The notes beneath the pieces were generated by a model, which saw only the letters and a list, made by a program, of their open reading frames with translations, ran no database searches and was not told the DNA's origin. A DNA stretch of 5,308 bases from JAVXTH01 sp036642795 (GTDB lineage: Bacteria; Bacillota_I; Bacilli_A; Erysipelotrichales; Erysipelotrichaceae), in contig JAVXTH010000058.1 of assembly GCA_036642795.1 (NCBI GenBank), forward strand, positions 1-5,308. Direction: 5' to 3'. Below are positions 1 through 5,308 of this stretch, piece after piece. Both the position numbers and the translations under genes were made by a program. Each line of letters starts with the position of its first letter. Within the stretch, counting starts at the first letter, position 1.

Positions 1-42
1 AGTATTCTATAGTAACAATTAAAAGTCAATTACAATTTTGAA

Positions 43-1035
43 TTATTTGTAATAGGTGTTCATTTCATTAAAAGATACCTGCTTTGAAGCAAAGAAAGTT
101 AAAGCTCCCATCAGTGTATTTAAGTAATAAAAACACAAACGCCAAAGTAACATAACCCCAATTGCATTAGGCTTATTTAGAAGTGGTGAATAAACTAAAA
201 CAAAGCAACTTTCAGCTACGCCAAGTTTACCTGCAAAGGGAAACATGGATAACAATAATTCTAGAAAGATGGAAGCTAACCAAAGGCTTAAGATTTGATT
301 GTTTTCGATTGGAATTCGTAAGGTATAGATTGCGAATAAAGGTAAAGCATTGCGAATGAATAAACGCAGGATATTTAATAGTAATAATGAAATCGCAAGA
401 TCTGAATACTTATGAATTGCGACTTTATGAAAAGATAAAAAAGTAAAGCTCGCATGATGTGAGTTCTTAAACAATAAATGATAGAGCTTAAGGATAAAGG
501 ATGGTAGTTTTATTGTGGAAAATAAAAGAAAAAGTAATAATAAGGGAAACAGATTAAAACAAGCACCTAGTAAAGCAGGATAGATTTCTAAAGGATAAGT
601 AATAAAAAAGAAATTATTTCCCGGGAAAAAAGGCAATAAGGAAAGGATAAAGGCGGGTAGTTGAAAATTAAGAAAATCATAGATAACAATCGTTAACGAT
701 TCATGAATTGAGAATTGATGATGATGTAAAGATAACAAAGAAACAGCTTTTGCAGGGATGCTGCCAAGGGTATTCTCACAAAACATACTGAGATATGCAA
801 TGTGGATACCTTGAACATAAGTGAGTGGATGATAATGGCGAGCTAATAGAGTAAAGCTAAGTCCGGCAATCAAGTAAGGTAGGCTACATAAAAGAATGAA
901 TACAACTAGACGATACCTTGATAGAGAAGTCAATAAGGTTAGACTTTGATTTAAATAAGGTTCTAATTGTTTAATAAAATAAATTAAAAAGCAAATGAGA
1001 AGAATTATTTTTATGATTTTTCGCATATATTTCAA
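43..1035 (-). CDS. Flippase-like polytopic membrane protein (LPG-synthase TM / YbhN family)
   Basis: A 330-residue, very hydrophobic protein with about eight likely membrane segments (roughly residues 7-22, 41-63, 75-92, 115-138, 150-173, 211-236, 248-266 and 290-316). Two stretches resemble the transmembrane domain of lysylphosphatidylglycerol synthases and the YbhN/AglD group. One is N88-x2-G-x2-P94-x-K96 near the third segment. The other is the late F265-P-x2-G269-x2-G272-x2-E275 loop followed by R299 in the last segment. No soluble aminoacyl-transferase domain follows, so it is more like the stand-alone flippase-type members, which are thought to move lipids or lipid-linked sugars; the substrate cannot be told from sequence. 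The start is TTG at 1035: AGGTG at 1047-1043 lies 7 nt upstream of it, whereas the nearest ATG (1026) would have a 16-nt spacing. It is transcribed divergently from ung-folC. No terminator is visible in positions 1-42. Family call fairly confident, function not. Confidence 0.72.
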   Translation of the reverse strand: MKYMRKIIKIILLICFLIYFIKQLEPYLNQSLTLLTSLSRYRLVVFILLCSLPYLIAGLSFTLLARHYHPLTYVQGIHIAYLSMFCENTLGSIPAKAVSLLSLHHHQFSIHESLTIVIYDFLNFQLPAFILSLLPFFPGNNFFFITYPLEIYPALLGACFNLFPLLLLFLLFSTIKLPSFILKLYHLLFKNSHHASFTFLSFHKVAIHKYSDLAISLLLLNILRLFIRNALPLFAIYTLRIPIENNQILSLWLASIFLELLLSMFPFAGKLGVAESCFVLVYSPLLNKPNAIGVMLLWRLCFYYLNTLMGALTFFASKQVSFNEMNTYYK

Positions 1036-1042
1036 TATTTTT

Positions 1043-1089
1043 CACCTATCTTGCTTCATTATATGATTTCTATATTTCATTCATCTCAA
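1043..1089 (-). promoter_or_regulatory. Promoter and RBS of the flippase-like gene
   Basis: On the minus strand a perfect TATAAT lies at 1063-1058. A TTGAGA (5 of 6 to TTGACA) lies at 1089-1084, but the 20-bp spacer is longer than the usual 17. The predicted transcript start near 1051 would leave a short leader of about 16 nt carrying AGGTG at 1047-1043, 7 nt before the TTG start. The -10 and RBS are convincing; the -35 is doubtful. Confidence 0.5.
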
Positions 1090-1102
1090 AATATGATAAA
1101 AT
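1074..1102 (+). promoter_or_regulatory. Promoter of ung-folC (extended -10)
   Basis: TG-A-TAAAAT at 1094-1102 is an extended -10 (TGn plus 5 of 6 to TATAAT). The best -35 at a 17-bp spacing is a weak ATTTCA at 1074-1079, as is common for extended -10 promoters. An ATATTT/AAATAT dyad (1072-1077 and 1089-1094) lies between the two divergent start regions, but in DNA this AT-rich it may be chance. Confidence 0.5.
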
Positions 1103-1120
1103 AAGAAAGAAATTTAATAG

Positions 1121-1130
1121 AGAAGGTGGA
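1121..1130 (+). promoter_or_regulatory. RBS of ung-folC
   Basis: AGAAGGTGGA ends 3 nt before the ATG at 1134 and is a good match to the anti-Shine-Dalgarno sequence. It fixes the start of the long fused frame at 1134. Confidence 0.75.
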
Positions 1131-1133
1131 TTC

Positions 1134-3017
1134 ATGAATTGGGATGTTATTTTAAAAGCAGAAGCGAAACAACCATATTATCAAGAAATGATGAAAACAT
1201 TAAATCAAGAATATCAAAATAAAGTAATCTATCCACCATTGGATGAACTATTTACCTGTTTTAAGGAATGTCCTTATGATGAATTAAAAGTTGTTATTCT
1301 TGGTCAAGATCCTTATCATCAAAAAGGTCAAGCTCATGGATTAGCTTTTTCAGTTAAAGAAGGAGTTAAATGCCCACCTTCTTTACGTAATATAATTCAA
1401 GAATTAAGTGAAGATTTGAAGATTGATAAACCAATCAGTAGCAACTTATTAGCTTGGGCAAAACAAGGTGTATTATTAATGAATGCGATTATGAGTGTGG
1501 AAGATAGTCATCCATCTTCACATAAAGATATTGGGTGGGGTATTTTCACAGATCATATTTTAATGAAATTAAATGAGTATGAACAACCCTTGGTGTTTAT
1601 CTTATGGGGAAATTTTGCGATTGAAAAAGCTAAGTTCCTTAATAATCCAAATCATTTGATCCTTAAAAGTGCTCATCCTTCCCCTTTATCTGCCTATCGT
1701 GGCTTTTTTCATTCTCATCCTTTTTCTCAAGCAAATGCTTTTTTAAAGGGACATGGTAGAAATGAAATAAATTGGAAAGATTCATTCATGAAGAAGCCAT
1801 TTGATAATTGTAAGGATGCCATTACCTTCATTGAAAAACGTCGAAATCGCAATCATGGGGTTCTTCCTTTAAAGAAGTTGATGAATGAATTAGGTGATCC
1901 ACAACGAGACATTCCATGTATTCATGTTGGTGGAACCAATGGAAAAGGAAGTACCTTAAACTATATTCGCTCGATTCTTCAATGTGCTGGATATCGTGTT
2001 GCTACCTTTACTTCCCCTTATTTGATTCATCATCAGGACCGAATTCGAATCAATGATGAAGATATTAAAGAAGAAGCTTTATTAAACTTGATCAATGAAT
2101 ATTATGATAAGTTCATTGAATATGATTTAGGAATGTTTGAAATTGATATGTTGATAGCAAGTTTATATTTCAAACAAGAAAAAGTTGATTATGCCATTTA
2201 TGAAGTTGGTATTGGAGGAAGATTAGATCCAACGAATTTAGTTTATCCTTTATGCAGTGTGGTTACTAATATAGGTATGGATCATATGCAATTGCTTGGT
2301 GATACCTATCCTAAAATAGCATTTGAGAAAGCCGGTATTATTAAAGAAGGAATTCCTTTTATAAGTGCTGAGAAAAAAAATGAATGTTTGGAAGTCTTTG
2401 ATCAAGGATGTTTATTAAATCATACGAAACGCATTGAACTAGATGAAGTAAAGAATATTAGAAAAAAAGATACAATTGTTTTTGATTATGGAGACTTAAA
2501 AAATATTAATTTGAATACCTTAGCTTATTATCAGATTGATAATGCGATTTGTGCAATTGAAGTGATTCGTGTTATTAATAACAATCTTTTAGAAAAGATA
2601 AGCGATGATATAATAAAACGAGGATTAAAAGATACCTTTTGGAAAGGCCGCTTTGAAATTATGAGTCAAGATCCCTGTGTGATTATTGATGGAGCTCATA
2701 ATCCAGAGGGTATGCAAGCATTGCTTCAATCGATGGATTCATTTAAAAACATTCATGTTATATTTTCAGTATTAAAAGATAAGTCGTATGAAGCGATGAT
2801 TCAAGATCTATGTGCAATAAGTGATGATGTAACGGTGTGTGACTTTGAAAACGAACGCTCACTCAATGGCGAATTATTAGCTAGACATCATCATGTATCA
2901 GTGGATCATAACTATATTCATGCAATCGAAGTTGGATTAAAAAAAGAGGGAACCTTATTGATTACCGGTTCATTATTATTTATTTCCATGGTACGTGAAT
3001 ATTTTATGAATATATAA
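1134..3017 (+). CDS. Fused uracil-DNA glycosylase and folylpolyglutamate synthase (Ung-FolC)
   Basis: A single 627-codon frame with two complete enzymes. Residues 1-218 are family-1 uracil-DNA glycosylase, which excises uracil from DNA: GQDPYH at 57-62 (D59 is the catalytic water-activating Asp, Y61 the pocket Tyr), F72 for uracil stacking, N117 for uracil specificity, and HPSPLS at 181-186 (H181 plus the DNA-intercalating loop). This part ends in EINW, close to the normal Ung C-terminus. Residues 219-627 are FolC, which adds glutamates to (dihydro)folates with ATP: GTNGKGST P-loop at 267-274, SPYL omega-loop at 294-297, YEVGIGGRLDPTN at 356-368, the FEKAGI motif with the likely carbamylated K399, WKGRFE at 503-508 and DGAHNP at 519-524. 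About 409 residues is full length for FolC. No linker separates the parts; M219 sits where a normal FolC would begin. Whether FolC also makes dihydrofolate cannot be decided here. A folT-like gene follows 117 nt downstream, with no terminator between. Confidence 0.93.
   Translation: MNWDVILKAEAKQPYYQEMMKTLNQEYQNKVIYPPLDELFTCFKECPYDELKVVILGQDPYHQKGQAHGLAFSVKEGVKCPPSLRNIIQELSEDLKIDKPISSNLLAWAKQGVLLMNAIMSVEDSHPSSHKDIGWGIFTDHILMKLNEYEQPLVFILWGNFAIEKAKFLNNPNHLILKSAHPSPLSAYRGFFHSHPFSQANAFLKGHGRNEINWKDSFMKKPFDNCKDAITFIEKRRNRNHGVLPLKKLMNELGDPQRDIPCIHVGGTNGKGSTLNYIRSILQCAGYRVATFTSPYLIHHQDRIRINDEDIKEEALLNLINEYYDKFIEYDLGMFEIDMLIASLYFKQEKVDYAIYEVGIGGRLDPTNLVYPLCSVVTNIGMDHMQLLGDTYPKIAFEKAGIIKEGIPFISAEKKNECLEVFDQGCLLNHTKRIELDEVKNIRKKDTIVFDYGDLKNINLNTLAYYQIDNAICAIEVIRVINNNLLEKISDDIIKRGLKDTFWKGRFEIMSQDPCVIIDGAHNPEGMQALLQSMDSFKNIHVIFSVLKDKSYEAMIQDLCAISDDVTVCDFENERSLNGELLARHHHVSVDHNYIHAIEVGLKKEGTLLITGSLLFISMVREYFMNI
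1774..1790 (+). promoter_or_regulatory. folC: Possible internal RBS and start for a free FolC
   Basis: GGAAAGA at 1774-1780 is followed after 7 nt by the in-frame ATG at 1788 (residue 219 of the fusion), exactly where a stand-alone FolC would begin. Separate FolC translation from the same mRNA is therefore possible, alongside the fused product. The Shine-Dalgarno match is only moderate. Confidence 0.35.
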
Positions 3018-3020
3018 GAA

Positions 3021-3134
3021 AGGAGAGTCTACTCTCATTGTTTAGAATGTACGGGATATCCCGGAATTAACGCCTGTGGAGTTTAAGTGATTAAACGTTG
3101 AACCAGGAACATTGTAATCAGGTTTAGTAGCACA
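3021..3134 (+). promoter_or_regulatory. Structured leader of folT, candidate translational riboswitch
   Basis: The region between folC and folT can fold as one nested structure: P1 3029-3033/3126-3130 (CTACT/AGTAG), an adjoining 3037-3040/3115-3118, P2 3046-3050/3109-3113 (AATGT/ACATT), then a three-way junction with hairpin P3 3052-3055/3060-3063 (CGGG-ATAT-CCCG) and P4 3073-3076/3104-3107 (CCTG/CAGG), capped by GTTTAA-GTGA-TTAAAC at 3081-3096. A competing hairpin, GAGAG-TCTA-CTCTC at 3023-3036, uses the 5' strand of P1, so the two exclude each other. P1 ends 4 nt before the folT ATG and would block initiation. The position upstream of a folate-type transporter suggests a folate sensor, and a three-way junction is also the layout of the known THF riboswitch. 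However, that riboswitch's conserved blocks and its GGAUG/CAUCC pseudoknot, as I recall them, are absent. The ligand is inference. Confidence 0.5.
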
Positions 3135-3965
3135 ATGAAACGTATGTTAGCTCAAATTATTTCAGCAGTTGCTTTAGGTTTTATCTTTTTTATCGTAATG
3201 AAGAAATACCCTTTAAAGATGAAGACACAACACATGGTAATTGTTGCCTTTGTTGTAATCGTATCCACGATTCTTTCTTCTTTATCGATTATGGTCCCTT
3301 TATTTGGTTTTCCTAGTGTTCGAGTTGGGTTTGCCCAATTAGCATTAGTGGTGGGAGGATCTATGTTATCACCTTCGTGGGCCTTTATTTGTGGCGTATC
3401 AGCAGATATTGTTGGGGTGATGATGGCACCAAGTGGTCCACCTTTTCTAGGCTTTACATTAAATAGTGCTTTAGCATGTTTGATTCCATCTTTATGGTAT
3501 CAATATAAAGGTAAAATCAGTGATAAGAATATGATGAAGATTGTGAGCATTACTTTATTTGTATTAGGTGCTTTGGCAATTGGCTATATTTTATCTTTAT
3601 CATCGGTAACAATTAAACAAGAGGTTTTTGTATTAAGTGGCCTATTAAAACTAGGACTTACTTTATTGATTATTTTTATGATTGCAAGCATGATTTTAGT
3701 CCTGTATTGGATGAGGAATCATATGGAACAATCCAATGCTCATAGTTTCGCTATGTGGATTATGTGTGTTATTTTAATTGAAGTATCGATCAATTTTGCT
3801 TTGACACCAATTTGGATGCAAGTGATGTATGGTATACCATGGTTCATGTCCTTATTTGTGAGAATCCTAAAATCTTGTATTATTATTCCATTAAATTCAT
3901 TTGTTGGATTTAGTGTTCTAAAAGTTATGTATAAAACAGCTTTTTTTGAAAAAGTTAAAAAGTAA
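3135..3965 (+). CDS. folT: Folate-type ECF transporter S component (FolT-like)
   Basis: A 276-residue membrane protein. Residues about 33-120 and 205-262 carry the pattern of the folate-family S components of energy-coupling factor transporters: FPSVRVGFAQL at 59-69, GVSADIVG at 87-94, PPFLGFTLNSALACLIPSL at 102-120, then N220, W227-x4-YG-x-P235 and R243-x2-K246-x4-IPL in the last helices. In such systems the S component binds the vitamin and docks on the shared EcfT/EcfA1/EcfA2 module, which is not in this window. The usual length is about 170-180 residues. This one has an extra N-terminal hydrophobic segment (about 5-22) and an insertion of about 65 residues (134-200) with two further membrane helices. 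The ATG at 3135 is the only ATG start in frame before a stop at 3099, yet it lacks a good Shine-Dalgarno; the nearest AGG is 12 nt away. Its place after folC and a structured leader supports folate as substrate; another vitamin is possible. Confidence 0.8.
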   Translation: MKRMLAQIISAVALGFIFFIVMKKYPLKMKTQHMVIVAFVVIVSTILSSLSIMVPLFGFPSVRVGFAQLALVVGGSMLSPSWAFICGVSADIVGVMMAPSGPPFLGFTLNSALACLIPSLWYQYKGKISDKNMMKIVSITLFVLGALAIGYILSLSSVTIKQEVFVLSGLLKLGLTLLIIFMIASMILVLYWMRNHMEQSNAHSFAMWIMCVILIEVSINFALTPIWMQVMYGIPWFMSLFVRILKSCIIIPLNSFVGFSVLKVMYKTAFFEKVKK

Positions 3966-4120
3966 ATTTCATACTTACTCAAAAATTATATAAACTAAAA
4001 TGTTCATCCCAAAAAGAAACATATTCTTACTTATTTTTTAAAAAGTGATCATTAATATTTTGCATTGATCTATATCGGGTGTATAATGTAAATTAATATG
4101 AAAGAGAGGATAATCAAATC
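3966..4120 (+). promoter_or_regulatory. pta promoter region and RBS
   Basis: TATAAT at 4082-4087 is preceded at 17 bp by TTTGCA (4059-4064, 4 of 6 to TTGACA), predicting transcription from about 4094. GAGAGGA at 4104-4110 is the ribosome site, 10 nt before the ATG at 4121. TGATC occurs at 4046-4050 and again at 4066-4070, 20 bp apart and flanking the -35, a possible operator. No convincing terminator for folT is seen: the two AT-only 5-bp stems (3961-3979 and 4000-4022) are weak, so some read-through into pta is possible. No CcpA-type cre palindrome was seen. Confidence 0.65.
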
Positions 4121-5086
4121 ATGTTAGAAAAGCTAATGAAAAAAATCGAAGGTAAAAATAAACGAATTGTATTTCCAGAAGGCTGCGATCCAAGAATCTT
4201 GAATGCCGCATCACGTTTACATAAAGAAGGAATTGTAACTCCCATTCTATTAGGTAATCCAAGTGAAATAAAAGCAGCAGCTAAAAAATATAAAGAAGAT
4301 ATTGAAGGCATTGAAATTGTCGATCATTTGAATTTTGAGAAACGTGAAGCAATGATTCAAAAAATGGTTGAATTACGTCGTGGTAAGATGGATGCGCAAG
4401 CATGCAATGAAGCGTTAGAAAAAACCAATTACTTTGGTACGATGTATGTCAAGATGGGCTATGCAGACGGTTTGCTAGGTGGAGCTACTTATTCTACAGC
4501 AGATACGGTTCGACCAGCTTTACAACTTATTAAAACAAAACCCAATAATAATATCGTATCAAGTTGTTTCATCATGGTTCGTGGTGAAGAAAGACTTGTG
4601 ATGGGAGATTGTTCGATTAATATTGATCCAAGTGAAGATGATTTAGTTGAGATAGCTTTAGAAACAGCTCGTACCGCTCGTTTCTTTGAAGTTGAACCAG
4701 TTATGGCTATGTTATCTTATTCAACATTAGGCTCAGGTAAAGGTGCCAGTGTTGATAAAGTCAAGAATGCTAGTTTACGTATTAAAAATATTAAACCAGA
4801 TTTTGACTTTGATGGTGAATTCCAATTTGATGCAGCTTATGATAAAGGCGTAAGTCAAGTAAAAGCTCCACTATCACCAATTGGTGGTCGTGCGAATACC
4901 TTTATTTTCCCTAATATTGATGCCGCTAATATTGGCTATAAAATAGCTCAACGTTTAGGTGGATTTGAAGCAGTTGGACCTGTTCTACAAGGATTGAATG
5001 CACCAATCAATGATTTATCAAGAGGTTGCAGTGCGGAAGAAGTATATAAGATGGCAATCATCACAGCTTTAGCTACCGATATGTAA
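4121..5086 (+). CDS. pta: Phosphate acetyltransferase (class I Pta)
   Basis: A 321-residue cytosolic enzyme, the normal length for the short class I form without N-terminal regulatory domains. It interconverts acetyl-CoA plus phosphate with acetyl phosphate plus CoA; with acetate kinase (not in this window) it yields ATP and acetate in fermentation. Family signatures in order: RIVFPEGCDPRIL at 15-27, YADGLLGGATYSTADTVRPAL at 114-134 with R131, VMGDCSINIDPS at 160-171, MLSYSTLGSGKG at 197-208, DGEFQFDAAY at 231-240, and NDLSRGCS at 297-304. S300 and R301 match the catalytic Ser309 and CoA-contacting Arg310 of the Methanosarcina thermophila enzyme. The residue matching its Asp316 appears to be Glu307, a conservative change. 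It has its own promoter and a terminator right behind it, so it looks monocistronic and not functionally tied to the folate genes. Confidence 0.95.
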   Translation: MLEKLMKKIEGKNKRIVFPEGCDPRILNAASRLHKEGIVTPILLGNPSEIKAAAKKYKEDIEGIEIVDHLNFEKREAMIQKMVELRRGKMDAQACNEALEKTNYFGTMYVKMGYADGLLGGATYSTADTVRPALQLIKTKPNNNIVSSCFIMVRGEERLVMGDCSINIDPSEDDLVEIALETARTARFFEVEPVMAMLSYSTLGSGKGASVDKVKNASLRIKNIKPDFDFDGEFQFDAAYDKGVSQVKAPLSPIGGRANTFIFPNIDAANIGYKIAQRLGGFEAVGPVLQGLNAPINDLSRGCSAEEVYKMAIITALATDM

Positions 5087-5093
5087 TAAGTAT

Positions 5094-5131
5094 AAAGATA
5101 GTTTTCAATTGTTTGTCAGCTATCTTTTTTT
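5094..5131 (+). terminator. Intrinsic terminator of pta
   Basis: AAAGATAG at 5094-5101 pairs perfectly with CTATCTTT at 5120-5127 (8 bp, extendable by a G-U and an A-U pair), and a run of seven T covers 5125-5131. It begins 8 nt after the pta stop. The loop is long (about 14-18 nt) and the stem AT-rich, but the form is typical. Confidence 0.8.
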
Positions 5132-5308
5132 ATAATTATAAAATTCTCGCATAAAGAAAAGTTAGGCATCATAAGATAGAAAGATGGCTGTGGTTTTAAA
5201 ACAAATGATAGCTATTAGGAGATAAGAAGTTTAAATAATGACATTATTTTATCAAAAATGACAGGAAATATGTAAACGCATACATAAATTTTACTTTTAT
5301 CCTTAATT
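5132..5308. other. Gene-free tail with a dyad and a direct repeat
   Basis: No credible gene is seen; the longest ATG frame noticed (5184) has 13 codons. The stretch holds a perfect 8-bp dyad AAATAATG-A-CATTATTT at 5233-5249 and two copies of AATGACA (5237-5243 and 5257-5263) exactly 20 bp apart. ATGACA at 5258-5263 (5 of 6 to a -35) has only poor -10 partners near 5281-5288. It is probably the control region of a gene beyond the window. Confidence 0.4.

Noticed and set aside
1776..1790. Frameshift or assembly error joining ung and folC
   Set aside because: Both domains are in the same frame and complete, with no duplicated or missing motif, so no frameshift is needed; only a miscalled stop codon could mimic the fusion.
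3038..3070. Ten-codon leader peptide from TTG 3038 to TAA 3070
   Set aside because: AGGAG is 12 nt upstream but lies in a hairpin, the start is TTG, and the peptide has no regulatory codon run. Too weak to annotate.
3018..3134. Canonical THF (folT) riboswitch
   Set aside because: Expected from the context, but the conserved CGUUAAGUG block, the GGGAUG/GCAUCC pseudoknot partners and the CCGCUCC end, as I recall them, are not present in order. Fragments such as GTTTAAGTG and GGGATAT are only superficially similar.
3740..3982. Minus-strand 80-codon frame
   Set aside because: It overlaps the 3' end of folT on the other strand, has no family resemblance, and is a shadow of the coding sequence.
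3961..4040. Terminator after folT
   Set aside because: The only stems (AGTAA/TTACT and ATGTT/AACAT) are 5 bp and AT-rich, and neither is directly followed by a T tract.
4114..4311. Minus-strand 65-codon frame
   Set aside because: It lies antisense to the start of pta with no ribosome site and no recognisable motif; a shadow.
1..5308. CRISPR array, insertion sequence, tRNA or rRNA
   Set aside because: No regularly spaced repeats, transposase motifs, terminal inverted repeats or tRNA T-arm signatures were seen on either strand.

Overview
The window is AT-rich, uses standard bacterial codons (TGG for Trp, TAA stops) and has AGGAGG-like ribosome sites, which suggests a low-GC Firmicute. The gene content (class I Pta, an enlarged FolT-type ECF S component, an LPG-synthase-type membrane protein) fits an Erysipelotrichia-like gut or oral anaerobe. 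That placement is inference.

Layout. (1) Positions 43-1035, minus strand: a polytopic membrane protein of the YbhN/LPG-synthase transmembrane (flippase-like) family, starting at TTG. (2) Positions 1036-1133: a divergent intergenic region with a TATAAT on the minus strand and an extended -10 on the plus strand. (3) Positions 1134-3017, plus: one 627-codon ORF that joins a complete family-1 uracil-DNA glycosylase (about residues 1-218) to a complete folylpolyglutamate/dihydrofolate synthase (FolC, about residues 219-627). (4) Positions 3018-3134: a 117-nt leader dense in complementary segments, with two mutually exclusive helices and no recognised riboswitch consensus. (5) Positions 3135-3965, plus: a folate-type ECF transporter S component (folT-like), longer than usual for the family. 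(6) Positions 3966-4120: spacer with a good promoter for pta. (7) Positions 4121-5086, plus: phosphate acetyltransferase (pta), followed by an intrinsic terminator. (8) Positions 5132-5308: no gene visible; there is one clean dyad and a short direct repeat.

How the genes fit together. The folC part and folT form a folate unit: FolT captures folate for an ECF transporter and FolC polyglutamylates it so that it stays in the cell. Ung removes uracil from DNA, a lesion that rises when folate-dependent thymidylate synthesis fails, so its fusion to FolC has a plausible metabolic logic. The leader before folT is well placed to be a translational switch, perhaps responding to a folate. Pta (acetyl-CoA to acetyl phosphate, fermentative ATP) looks like a separate transcription unit. 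The most unusual items are the ung-folC fusion and the structured folT leader.
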